Shown here one piece after another: positions 1 through 5,950 of a stretch of 6,668 nucleotides of DNA. Positions within the stretch are counted from its first letter, which is position 1. Every line of letters starts with the position of its first letter. The DNA is from an uncultured Roseburia sp. (lineage in GTDB: Bacteria > Bacillota > Clostridia > Lachnospirales > Lachnospiraceae). The notes beneath the pieces were generated by a model. That model was not told where the DNA came from. It did no database searches and saw only the letters and a program-made list of their open reading frames with translations. A program made the position numbers and the translations under genes. The stretch spans positions 1 to 6,668 of the forward strand of contig CAKRLC010000118.1 in NCBI GenBank assembly GCA_934358955.1. Direction: 5' to 3'.

Positions 1-1
1 A

Positions 2-454
2 GGAGCATCGGATAAGCATGAAATTGAAATCATTGAACCGGATAAACTCCAGGTTGCACCATGCAAAGGCTGTAATGCCTGTCAATGCAAGAACGGATGC
101 ATAGATACGGATGACACAAATCCGACAATTGATAAGATTGTCAAAGCAGACATGATTCTTTTTGCAACACCTGTGTATTGGTGGGGAATGTCTGCGCAGC
201 TAAAACTTATCATTGATAAATGCTATTGCCGTGGTTTACAATTAAGAAATAAAAAAGTTGGCTTAATTATTGTAGGTGGTTCACCAGTCGATAATATTCA
301 GTATGAATTAATCTGCAAACAATTTGACTGTATGGCAGATTATCTGTCCTGGAATATGCTATTCCAGAAATCCTATTATGCAGCTGCGAAAGACGATCTT
401 GGGAAAAACACAACTGCACTAGATGAGTTAGAGACTCTTGGAAAAAACTTATAG
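2..454 (+). CDS. Flavodoxin-family NAD(P)H-dependent oxidoreductase / iron-sulfur flavoprotein-like (5' truncated by window)
   Basis: The reading frame is open from base 2, so the start lies upstream of the window; 150 C-terminal residues are visible. Near the visible N-terminus is a cluster CKGCNACQCKNGC (visible residues 21-33). It reads as CX2CX2CX5C with one additional Cys, the spacing known from iron-sulfur flavoproteins that bind a [4Fe-4S] cluster beside FMN. It is followed by ADMILFATPVYWWGMSAQLK (50-69), the FMN-phosphate/isoalloxazine loop typical of the NADPH-dependent FMN reductase fold (PF03358/PF02525-like), and by the IIDKCY segment. Family members are usually about 180-200 residues, so roughly 30-50 residues are missing, including the N-terminal flavin-phosphate loop. 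The protein is probably a soluble cytoplasmic redox enzyme; its substrate cannot be read from sequence. The next gene starts 41 bases downstream, and no terminator lies between them. Confidence 0.85.
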   Translation, partial: GASDKHEIEIIEPDKLQVAPCKGCNACQCKNGCIDTDDTNPTIDKIVKADMILFATPVYWWGMSAQLKLIIDKCYCRGLQLRNKKVGLIIVGGSPVDNIQYELICKQFDCMADYLSWNMLFQKSYYAAAKDDLGKNTTALDELETLGKNL

Positions 455-495
455 TATGAAATGCGGACTTAGAAGAAGGATAGGAGATTAAAAAC

Positions 496-1539
496 ATGAT
501 TCGATTTAACAGTGATTATACAGAAGGATGCCATCCGGCAATTTTAGAAAAGCTTGCAGAGACGAATATGGAGCAGACAGCAGGCTACGGTACAGACGAG
601 TATTGCGAGAGGGCAAGAGAAATAATAAAAGAAGCCTGCGCAAGTCCGGATGCAGATGTCCATTTTCTTGTAGGAGGAACACAGACAAATGTGACAGTGA
701 TCTCAGCAGCGTTAAAACATTATCAGGGCGTGATCACGGCTGTTACAGGTCATATCAATGGACATGAAACAGGGGCGCTTGAAGCCTGCGGACACAAATG
801 TCTTGCGCTTGACACACCGGATGGCAAGCTGACGGCAGAACAGATCGCAGCTTATACGGATGCACATTTTGCAGATGACAGTGCAGAGCATACGGTACAG
901 CCGAAAATGGTCTATATTTCCAATCCGACAGAGATCGGAACCATTTATAAGAAAGCCGAACTGGAGGCAATTTATCAGGTATGCCAGGAGAGAGGACTCT
1001 ACCTGTTTTTAGATGGAGCCAGATTAGGCTATGGTTTAATGTGCAGTGAAAATGATCTGACGCTTGCGGATATCGCAGCAAACACAGACGTATTTTACAT
1101 TGGCGGAACAAAGGTCGGTGCGTTGTTTGGTGAAGCAGTGGTGATCACAAATAAGGAGCTGAAACCGGATTTTCGTTACAATATCAAACAGCGTGGCGGT
1201 ATGCTGGCGAAAGGAAGACTGCTTGGAATCCAGTTTATGACGTTATTTGAAGAAAACCGTTACTTTGAGATCGCGGCTCATGCAGCCAGACTGGCAGAGA
1301 AAATGAAAAAAGAGCTGACGGAGATGGAGGTACCGTTTTATATTGATTCCCCATCAAATCAGCAGTTCCCGATTTTACCGGATTCCGTATTGGAACAGTT
1401 AAAAGAAAAGTATAGCTATACCTTCCAGGAGCGAATGGATGAGACACACTGTGCAGTGCGTTTCTGCACAAGCTGGGCAACAAAGGAAGAACATGTTGAG
1501 ATGCTTCTTGCTGATATCAGAGCTTTACTTGACAGATAA
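496..1539 (+). CDS. Low-specificity L-threonine aldolase-like PLP enzyme (beta-eliminating lyase family)
   Basis: This is a 347-residue fold-type I PLP enzyme of the threonine aldolase / beta-eliminating lyase family (PF01212). The family cleaves L-threonine or L-allo-threonine to glycine and acetaldehyde in the cytoplasm. Visible landmarks in order: FNSDYTEGCHP (4-14), the usual N-terminal signature; FLVGGTQTN (57-65), the PLP phosphate loop; GHINGHETGA (85-94), with His86 placed to stack on the cofactor ring; FLDGARLGYG (171-180), where Asp173 should contact the pyridine nitrogen; and YIGGTKVGALFGEA (201-214), where Lys206 is the expected Schiff-base lysine. The length matches the family (about 340). 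The start is supported by TAGGAG at 481-486, 9 bases upstream. The frame is intact and all key residues are present. Substrate choice is not certain: other beta-eliminating lyases share this fold, hence no gene symbol. Confidence 0.9.
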   Translation: MIRFNSDYTEGCHPAILEKLAETNMEQTAGYGTDEYCERAREIIKEACASPDADVHFLVGGTQTNVTVISAALKHYQGVITAVTGHINGHETGALEACGHKCLALDTPDGKLTAEQIAAYTDAHFADDSAEHTVQPKMVYISNPTEIGTIYKKAELEAIYQVCQERGLYLFLDGARLGYGLMCSENDLTLADIAANTDVFYIGGTKVGALFGEAVVITNKELKPDFRYNIKQRGGMLAKGRLLGIQFMTLFEENRYFEIAAHAARLAEKMKKELTEMEVPFYIDSPSNQQFPILPDSVLEQLKEKYSYTFQERMDETHCAVRFCTSWATKEEHVEMLLADIRALLDR

Positions 1540-1556
1540 GAAACAGCAGATATAAA
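1529..1556 (+). promoter_or_regulatory. Candidate sigma-A promoter for the asparaginase gene
   Basis: A perfect -35 hexamer TTGACA (1529-1534) is separated by 16 bases from TATAAA (1551-1556). The -35 box overlaps the last codons and stop of the aldolase gene. The predicted start, near 1563, leaves a leader of about 70 A-rich bases before the asparaginase start codon. No terminator precedes it, so read-through from the aldolase gene is also possible. Confidence 0.5.
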
Positions 1557-1619
1557 AAAACTTCACAGATACAACAGAAAAATAAAACAAAATGTATGGA
1601 TGAAGGTTGAGAGGCAGAC

Positions 1620-1625
1620 AGGAGA
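1620..1625 (+). promoter_or_regulatory. Ribosome binding site that decides the asparaginase start
   Basis: AGGAGA lies 8 bases before ATG 1634. The same frame is also open from an ATG at 1607, but that start has no comparable site and would add nine polar residues ahead of the family's normal N-terminus. The 1634 start is therefore chosen. Confidence 0.8.
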
Positions 1626-1633
1626 ATGACAAC

Positions 1634-2656
1634 ATGTCAGACAGAAAAAATATTTTACTTATTGCGACAGGAGGAACCATTGCGTCCAAAAAATCAGACA
1701 GTGGTTTAAAACCACAGATTTCACCGGATGAGCTGATGCAGTATATCCCACAGGTGAAGGATATCTGTGATTTTCATGCAGTTTCGCTTTTGAACATTGA
1801 CAGCTCGAATATGGAGCCAAAACATTGGAAGATGCTGGTACATACAATCCGGGAAAATTATGAAGCTTACGACGGATTTGTGATCGCACATGGAACAGAT
1901 ACGATGGCGTATACCGCTGCGGCACTTTCGTACATGATCCAAAATCCGAAAAAACCGATCGTCATTACAGGTGCACAGAAACCGATCGATCTTGAGATCA
2001 CGGATGCAAAGTCAAATCTGCTGGACAGCTTTTTATATGCATCTGACGACAGATCACAGGGTGTGCAGATTGTTTTTGACGGGAAAGTGATCGCCGGAAC
2101 AAGGGCAAAAAAAGTACGATCCAAAAGCTACAACGCGTTTTCGAGTATAGATTTTCCATATCTTGCCGTAATACAGGATGGCAATATCATGCGTTATATT
2201 CCACAGGTTCCTTATGAGAAGGACGTTCAGTTTTATGAAGACCTGGATGAGAACGTATACCTGATCAAGATGATTCCTGGGATCAGACCGAAAATTCTGC
2301 GCAGTGTATTTGAAAATTATGACTGTATCATCGTAGAGAGTTTTGGCGTGGGTGGTATTCCGAAATCAATCGCAGATGATTTTTATAAGCTTTGTCAGGA
2401 GTTTCCAAGCCGTCTTGTCGTCATGGCTACACAGGTGGCGCATGAAGGCAGTGACATGACAGTATATGAAGTAGGACACGATATGAAAAAATATTGCCGA
2501 TTCTTGGAGTCCTATGACATGACGCTGGAGTCAGTTATTGCAAAAGTGATGTGGATGCTTGGAAATCAGGAAGTGTTAGGCAGTGATTTTGAAAATATAT
2601 TTTATCAGAATGTAAATTATGATGTCATTTTTGGAAAAAACCGGAAATGCGAATAG
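1634..2656 (+). CDS. ansA: L-asparaginase, type I (cytoplasmic)
   Basis: This 340-residue asparaginase hydrolyses L-asparagine to aspartate and ammonia. Both conserved threonine signatures are present: ILLIATGGTIAS (7-18), with Thr15 as the nucleophile, and AHGTDTMAYTA (85-95), with Thr88-Asp89 as the second catalytic pair. DSSNM (56-60) is the substrate-carboxylate loop. Lys160, in AGTRAKKV, aligns with the catalytic lysine of Escherichia coli AnsB (Lys162) on my hand alignment. There is no signal peptide, and the length agrees with the cytoplasmic type I group (E. coli AnsA 338 residues) rather than the secreted type II group. It probably supports intracellular asparagine catabolism. The TraX-family gene follows after 28 bases with its own ribosome binding site, which suggests co-transcription. 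No truncation or missing residue was seen. Confidence 0.95.
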   Translation: MSDRKNILLIATGGTIASKKSDSGLKPQISPDELMQYIPQVKDICDFHAVSLLNIDSSNMEPKHWKMLVHTIRENYEAYDGFVIAHGTDTMAYTAAALSYMIQNPKKPIVITGAQKPIDLEITDAKSNLLDSFLYASDDRSQGVQIVFDGKVIAGTRAKKVRSKSYNAFSSIDFPYLAVIQDGNIMRYIPQVPYEKDVQFYEDLDENVYLIKMIPGIRPKILRSVFENYDCIIVESFGVGGIPKSIADDFYKLCQEFPSRLVVMATQVAHEGSDMTVYEVGHDMKKYCRFLESYDMTLESVIAKVMWMLGNQEVLGSDFENIFYQNVNYDVIFGKNRKCE

Positions 2657-2684
2657 AAATTCTGATGAAAAAAGGAGATGACGA

Positions 2685-3455
2685 ATGACAACTCAGAATA
2701 CAAATGTAACCGGATCAGGGAAAATGGATCTCAGTGCAGCAACGCTGCATATTCTTGCAATGACATTTATGCTGATGGATCATCTTTGGGCAACGCTTTT
2801 GCCGGCGCAGGAGTGGCTGACCTGTGTCGGAAGAATTGCGTTTCCAATTTTTGCATTTATGGCAGTGGAAGGGTATTTCCATACGCACAATCTAAAAAAG
2901 TATTTACTTCGAATGCTGATTTTTGCAGTGATTTCTGAAGTTCCGTTCGACCTGATGTATGGAGGAACATGGTTTTATCCGGTTCATCAGAATGTGATCT
3001 GGACACTGATGATGGGGCTTGTGGGAATTCATCTGATGGAAACGGTACGGAAAAAGAAGAGTACCTTTGTATACATTCTGGTATCCGCGATCGTTGTGAT
3101 ATTAGGAGGTCTGCTTGGAACACTCAGTATGGTTGATTATTATGGCATCGGCGTACTGACGGTGTTTATCTTTTATTTTTTCAGAGGAAGAAAATGGTGG
3201 TGCCTGCTTGGGCAGATCCTTGCGTTATACTGGGTGAATGTAGAGATGCTTGGTGGACTGATGTATCCGATCCGGTTGTTTGGTATGGAGTTTGAACTCT
3301 GCCAGCAGGGACTTGCACTGCTTGCGCTGCTGCCAATCTGGCTGTATCGTGGACGTCAGGGATATCATAGTAAACCATTCCAGTATTTCTGTTATGCATT
3401 TTATCCGGTTCATATGTTAGTGATCGTGCTGGTGCTGAATTTTATAAACCGGTAA
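2685..3455 (+). CDS. TraX-family integral membrane protein (putative acyltransferase-like)
   Basis: This 256-residue multi-spanning membrane protein matches the TraX family (PF05857). TraX of the F plasmid is needed for N-acetylation of pilin; chromosomal homologues in Clostridia are common but have no established substrate. Family signatures are visible: AMTFMLMDHLWA (25-36); GRIAFPIFAFMAVEGY (49-64); a KKYLLRMLIFAVISEVPFDL stretch (71-90) with the conserved Arg and Glu-Val-Pro-Phe; HQNVIWTLMMG (101-111); MVDYYGIGVLTVF (149-161); and PFQYFCYAFYPVHML (231-245) near the C-terminus. Hydrophobic segments at about 23-40, 50-65, 74-90, 104-120, 128-150, 154-166, 174-192, 207-221 and 239-253 suggest eight or nine helices. 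A ribosome binding site, AAAGGAG (2671-2677), lies 7 bases from the ATG. There is no pilin or conjugation gene nearby, so an acetyl or acyl transfer role on a surface molecule is only inference. Confidence 0.88.
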   Translation: MTTQNTNVTGSGKMDLSAATLHILAMTFMLMDHLWATLLPAQEWLTCVGRIAFPIFAFMAVEGYFHTHNLKKYLLRMLIFAVISEVPFDLMYGGTWFYPVHQNVIWTLMMGLVGIHLMETVRKKKSTFVYILVSAIVVILGGLLGTLSMVDYYGIGVLTVFIFYFFRGRKWWCLLGQILALYWVNVEMLGGLMYPIRLFGMEFELCQQGLALLALLPIWLYRGRQGYHSKPFQYFCYAFYPVHMLVIVLVLNFINR

Positions 3456-3475
3456 GACCGGTATGAAAATATTAC

Positions 3476-3483
3476 CTATAAGG
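3476..3483. repeat. 8-bp direct repeat flanking element A (possible target-site duplication, left copy)
   Basis: CTATAAGG occurs immediately left of element A and again at 3608-3615, immediately right of it. An 8-bp flanking duplication is what insertion of a transposable element would leave. Because it is short and AT-rich, chance is not excluded. Confidence 0.45.
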
Positions 3484-3607
3484 ATTCGGGTGTCAAAAGG
3501 TCTGCATCTTAGTTTGGGATGTTAAATTGCACAAAGAGAAACTTTTCATATTTCTTTTGTGCAATTTGCCATTAAAGGTTATGAAGCAGACTTTTTGCAC
3601 CCGAATT
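3484..3607. repeat. Element A: 124-bp MITE-like inverted-repeat element
   Basis: The left end ATTCGGGTGTCAAAAGG (continuing to 3505) is the near-exact inverse of the right end at 3586-3606, with one single-base gap and one substitution over about 21 bases. Inside is a second hairpin whose arms are 3527-3541 (starting TTGCACAAA) and 3551-3564 (ending TTGTGCAA), so nearly the whole unit can fold on itself. It is followed by CTATAAGG, which also precedes it. It lies between the TraX-family gene and the HAD phosphatase gene, ending 39 bases before the latter's ATG. The right arm matches element B closely (one small gap, few substitutions). There is no transposase in the window; a non-autonomous mobile element or a structured intergenic repeat both fit. 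Confidence 0.75.
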
Positions 3608-3610
3608 CTA

Positions 3611-3653
3611 TAAGGAAATCTGTAATTTATGAGAGGATGGTATTAGATGATAA
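3611..3653 (+). repeat. 43-base exact direct repeat, copy 1 (HAD gene leader, RBS and first codons)
   Basis: These 43 bases, from TAAGGAAATC through the ribosome binding site region GAGAGGATGG and the first two codons of the HAD gene, recur without a mismatch at 4761-4803, an offset of 1150. Similarity continues leftward into the right arms of elements A and B and stops abruptly on the right. Confidence 0.95.
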
Positions 3654-4417
3654 AAATTGCTTTTTTCGATGTGGATGGAACTTTGTTGAAGCTTGGCAGC
3701 AAAGAATTATCGGATAAAACAAGAGAGGCTTTGACTTTGCTTCGGCAGAACAATATTTTATTATGCATGGCAACAGGAAGAGGTTATTTGTCTGTGCCAC
3801 ATTTTCAAGGCATTGCGTTTGATGTGCTGTTAACCTTTAATGGTTCTTATGTTATAAGCAAAGATCAGATTATTTTCCAAAATCCATTGCACAGGGAAGA
3901 TAAGATTCAGATCATCCGGAATCTGAAGAAAATGAACCGGGCGCTTGCAATCAGCAATGAACACTTTATCGTTACAAACGGTACAGATCCGGATCTGGAA
4001 CAGTATTTTGCATTTGGAAATGAAACTATGAAAATTGCTGATAATTTTGATGCGTTATGTGAAGAAGATATTTATCAGATCATGTGTTCCTGTAGAAAAG
4101 AGGAATATGACCAGGTTCTGCAAGGCACAAGCAACACACAGATTACGGCATGGTGGGATAAAGCCGTAGACATTATTCCGGCGGATTGCGGGAAAGGAAA
4201 TGCTGTAAATGCAGTATTGAACTATTTTGGATTTTCAAAAGAGGAAGCGATTGCTTTTGGGGATGGTCAAAATGATATCGAGATGCTAGAAGCGGTTGGC
4301 ACAGGTATCGCAATGGGAAACGCAAAGGATGAGGTAAAGAAGAGGGCAGACGTTACCTGCAGATCGGTAGAAGAAGACGGAGTCTATTATTATTGTCTGG
4401 AGAACGGACTGCTTTAA
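3647..4417 (+). CDS. Cof-type HAD-IIB family phosphatase
   Basis: This 256-residue haloacid dehalogenase-superfamily hydrolase belongs to the Cof/IIB subfamily (PF08282), whose cytoplasmic members dephosphorylate sugar phosphates, pyridoxal phosphate or nucleotides. Motif I is FFDVDGTLL (6-14), with Asp8 as nucleophile and Asp10 as acid/base. Motif II is CMATGRGY (40-47), with Thr43. Motif III is Lys183 in DCGKGNAV. Motif IV is AFGDGQNDIEML (203-214), with the metal-binding aspartates Asp206 and Asp210, followed by GIAMGNAKDEVK (220-231). The IIB cap lies between motifs II and III (about 82-180). The length is near the family norm (about 260-270). AGAGG at 3632-3636 lies 10 bases from ATG. 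The gene stands alone, with element A upstream and a strong terminator downstream. Its leader and first two codons are repeated 1150 bp downstream. The substrate is not predictable; I see no clear own promoter. Confidence 0.93.
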   Translation: MIKIAFFDVDGTLLKLGSKELSDKTREALTLLRQNNILLCMATGRGYLSVPHFQGIAFDVLLTFNGSYVISKDQIIFQNPLHREDKIQIIRNLKKMNRALAISNEHFIVTNGTDPDLEQYFAFGNETMKIADNFDALCEEDIYQIMCSCRKEEYDQVLQGTSNTQITAWWDKAVDIIPADCGKGNAVNAVLNYFGFSKEEAIAFGDGQNDIEMLEAVGTGIAMGNAKDEVKKRADVTCRSVEEDGVYYYCLENGLL

Positions 4418-4470
4418 CAGGTTATGCAGAGACGCTATTTGTTTTTTGAGAAAATATAATGAGTCACTGG

Positions 4471-4516
4471 ACGAGTAACAAACAAGTGTAGAGCTTGTTT
4501 GTTACTCGTTTTTTTT
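4471..4516 (+). terminator. Rho-independent terminator of the HAD phosphatase gene
   Basis: A perfect 16-bp stem pairs 4471-4486 (ACGAGTAACAAACAAG) with 4494-4509, closing a 7-base loop, and runs into eight consecutive T (4509-4516). It lies 54 bases after the HAD stop codon and separates this gene from element B and the fructokinase gene. Confidence 0.95.
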
Positions 4517-4524
4517 GTAATACG

Positions 4525-4757
4525 ATTCGGGTGTCAAATGTTCTGCATTTAAGTTTATGGCATCAGATTGCACAAAAAATATTACAAGTTTCATTGTGCA
4601 AACATTCCGATAAGCCTCTGAAAGCGTGAATCGTGTTCAGCAGAGGCTTCCACGCTTCATGAGTCTTATCTTCATTGCACAAAAGAGAAACTTTCCATAT
4701 TTCTTTTGTGTAATCTGGCAATAAAAGTTACGGAGCAGACCGTTTGACACCCGAATT
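4525..4757. repeat. Element B: 233-bp related inverted-repeat element with an extra central module
   Basis: Left end 4525-4546 and right end 4735-4756 are inverted copies that agree at 20 of 22 positions, and both match the ends of element A. Inside are two TTGCACAA hairpins: 4568-4601 (8-bp arms TTGCACAA/TTGTGCAA) and 4675-4713 (long imperfect arms, nearly the same sequence as the single hairpin of element A). Between them is a structured stretch, 4609-4670. The two TTGCACAA motifs are 107 bp apart and B is 109 bp longer than A, so A is what a recombination deletion between those motifs in a B-type element would leave. No reading frame in it looks coding. It lies between the HAD terminator and the fructokinase promoter. 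Confidence 0.75.
4609..4670 (+). other. Central module of element B with mutually competing stems
   Basis: Three sets of complementary segments interlock. AAGCCTCTG (4612-4620) pairs with CAGAGGCTT (4641-4649). AAGCGTG (4622-4628) pairs with CACGCTT (4651-4657). GATAAG (4609-4614) pairs with CTTATC (4665-4670). The first two interleave in a pseudoknot order; the second and third nest as one long hairpin that excludes the first. With one base between 4649 and 4651 a classical pseudoknot would be strained, so alternative folds are more likely than simultaneous pairing. Whether this is transcribed is unknown. Confidence 0.55.
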
Positions 4758-4760
4758 ATG

Positions 4761-4803
4761 TAAGGAAATCTGTAATTTATGAGAGGATGGTATTAGATGA
4801 TAA
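4761..4803 (+). repeat. 43-base exact direct repeat, copy 2 (orphan HAD leader)
   Basis: This is identical to 3611-3653 and includes a ribosome binding site and ATG ATA start, but here no HAD coding sequence follows. The match ends at 4803, only 2 bases before the -35 box of the fructokinase promoter, which marks a recombination junction. Confidence 0.95.
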
Positions 4804-4898
4804 CCTTGTTCCTGGAAACCACAGTATGGTATAATGAGATCAGAAGTGGAAGTTTTACAAAGGTATTTTCAGAAGATTGCTTTAGAAAAGGATTTTGA
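4797..4898 (+). pseudogene. 33-codon ORF fused to the duplicated HAD start; probably a junction remnant
   Basis: The duplicated leader supplies a ribosome binding site and an ATG at 4797. The frame then runs through the fructokinase promoter and leader to TGA at 4896-4898. Beyond Met-Ile it has no similarity to the HAD protein and includes segments such as LFLETTVWYNEI, with no recognisable domain. It ends 29 bases before the fructokinase ATG. The predicted fructokinase transcript would start downstream of this ATG, so translation is expected only if transcripts enter from further upstream. I regard it as a by-product of the duplication rather than a functional peptide, but a leader-peptide role cannot be ruled out. 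Confidence 0.4.
4806..4835 (+). promoter_or_regulatory. Promoter of the fructokinase gene (extended -10)
   Basis: TTGTTC (4806-4811), an 18-base spacer and a perfect TATAAT (4830-4835) preceded by TGG, an extended -10 TGn motif. The predicted start, near 4842, leaves a leader of about 85 bases before the ATG at 4928. The HAD terminator upstream makes this the likely sole promoter of the gene. Confidence 0.8.
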
Positions 4899-4915
4899 GG
4901 GTACCGATCAGAAAT

Positions 4916-4920
4916 GGAGG
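4916..4920 (+). promoter_or_regulatory. Ribosome binding site that decides the fructokinase start
   Basis: GGAGG lies 7 bases before ATG 4928. The frame is open upstream to a TTG at 4895, but that start lacks a site and would add 11 residues before the conserved DVVALGELLIDF start of the family. Confidence 0.85.
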
Positions 4921-4927
4921 AAAACGA

Positions 4928-5884
4928 ATGGACGTTGTAGCTTTAGGCGAATTACTCATTGACTTCACGGAGAATGGCGTCAGTAACCAGGGAAACCCAT
5001 TGTTTGAGGCAAATCCGGGTGGTGCACCATGCAATGTTTTAGCCATGCTGACAAAGCTTGGACATAAGACAGCTTTTATCGGAAAAGTAGGCAATGATTT
5101 TTTTGGAAAGCAGCTTGAAAAAACAATTATGGAAGTCGGGATCGATGCAACCGGTTTACAGAAAGATGATGAAGTACATACGACATTAGCGTTGGTGCAT
5201 ACTTATCCGGATGGGGACAGGGATTTTTCGTTTTACAGAAATCCGGGCGCTGATATGATGCTGACAGAAGAGGAAGTACCGGAAGAGTTAATAAAAGGAA
5301 CACGCATTTTCCATTTTGGTACGCTGTCCATGACACACGAAGGAGTGCGTAAGGCAACAAAGAAGGCAGTGAGAATCGCAAAAGAATCAGGGGCGTTGAT
5401 CTCTTTTGACCCAAATCTGCGCGAACCGCTTTGGAACTCATTGGATGAGGCGAAGGAGCAGGTGCTTTACGGGTTAGGACAGTGTGATATTTTAAAGATT
5501 TCTGATAATGAGATCCAGTGGCTGACCGGAGAAGAAGATTTTACAGAGGGTGTGCGGTGGATCCATGAGAGATATGATATTCCAATGATCCTTGTATCGA
5601 TGGGAAAGGCCGGAAGCCGGGCTTACTATAAAGATTTCATAGTAGAAGTGAAACCATTTATCCAGAAGAATACAATTGAGACAACAGGAGCAGGGGATAC
5701 ATTCTGCGCAGGTGTTCTTCATTATATTTTAGAACATGGACTCACAGAACTGAATGAAGCGGATCTCAGGGAAATGTTAACCTATGCAAATGCAGCAGCC
5801 GCTATTATTACAACACGAAAAGGCGCACTGCGCGTGATGCCGGAGCCGGAGGAAGTAGAGCAGCTGTTAAAAGCAAAAAGTTAA
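4928..5884 (+). CDS. Fructokinase / PfkB-family carbohydrate kinase
   Basis: This 318-residue ribokinase/PfkB-family sugar kinase (PF00294) transfers phosphate from ATP, most likely to fructose, giving fructose 6-phosphate in the cytoplasm. Visible landmarks: VVALGELLIDF (3-13), the N-terminal sugar-binding strand; NPGGAPCNVLAMLTKLG (29-45), PfkB signature 1 with the substrate-binding Gly-Gly; FIGKVGNDFFG (50-60); DRDFSFYRNPGADMML (97-112), lid and substrate contacts typical of fructokinases; SFDPNLREPLW (159-169); ISDNEIQWLTG (191-201); and ETTGAGDTFCAGVL (251-264), signature 2 with the anion hole and catalytic Asp257. The length fits the family (about 310-325). It has its own promoter and a terminator 66 bases after the stop, so it is monocistronic; no sucrose or fructose transporter lies beside it. 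Fructose specificity comes from overall resemblance to the ScrK-type group and is less sure than the kinase call. Confidence 0.92.
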   Translation: MDVVALGELLIDFTENGVSNQGNPLFEANPGGAPCNVLAMLTKLGHKTAFIGKVGNDFFGKQLEKTIMEVGIDATGLQKDDEVHTTLALVHTYPDGDRDFSFYRNPGADMMLTEEEVPEELIKGTRIFHFGTLSMTHEGVRKATKKAVRIAKESGALISFDPNLREPLWNSLDEAKEQVLYGLGQCDILKISDNEIQWLTGEEDFTEGVRWIHERYDIPMILVSMGKAGSRAYYKDFIVEVKPFIQKNTIETTGAGDTFCAGVLHYILEHGLTELNEADLREMLTYANAAAAIITTRKGALRVMPEPEEVEQLLKAKS

Positions 5885-5911
5885 ATGAAAAATATTGCAT
5901 ATAAATGATTC

Positions 5912-5940
5912 TTGCAATATCATTTGTAAAGTGATACACT
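5912..5940 (+). promoter_or_regulatory. Weak promoter candidate between the fructokinase gene and its terminator
   Basis: TTGCAA (5912-5917), a 17-base spacer and TACACT (5935-5940) preceded by TGA, an extended -10 arrangement. The predicted start, near 5947, lies almost on the terminator at 5951-5994, so any product would be a stub of about 50 bases unless the terminator is read through into the HMA gene. The -10 is non-consensus, and the case rests on pattern only. Confidence 0.25.
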
Positions 5941-5950
5941 GAATCCGTTG

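Noticed and set aside
755..1111. 118-codon minus-strand frame inside the aldolase gene
   Set aside because: It is antisense to a clear PLP-enzyme gene, its composition is not protein-like, and it has no ribosome binding site or domain.
2678..2938. 86-codon frame overlapping the TraX-family start
   Set aside because: It overlaps the TraX-family frame, which has the better ribosome binding site and clear family motifs; no domain was seen in the alternative.
3447..3461. ACCGGT-AAG-ACCGGT at the TraX-family stop as a terminator
   Set aside because: The 6-bp stem has a 3-base loop and no T-run; the half-sites are self-palindromic, so the match is weak evidence.
4455..4460. TATAAT between the HAD stop and its terminator
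   Set aside because: There is no acceptable -35 at 16-18 bases, and transcripts would end at once at 4471-4516.
3484..4757. Integron cassette with attC-like sites around the HAD gene
   Set aside because: No GTTRRRY/RYYYAAC core sites or integrase were seen; the elements have extended terminal inverted repeats instead.
4744..4776. TTGACA inside the right end of element B with TGTAAT downstream, as an outward promoter for the leader
   Set aside because: The spacing is 21 bases (20 in element A, where the -35 is TTGCAC), outside the usual range, and no better -10 is present.
4882..5094. 70-codon minus-strand frame over the fructokinase start
   Set aside because: It is antisense to a conserved kinase N-terminus and no family was recognised.
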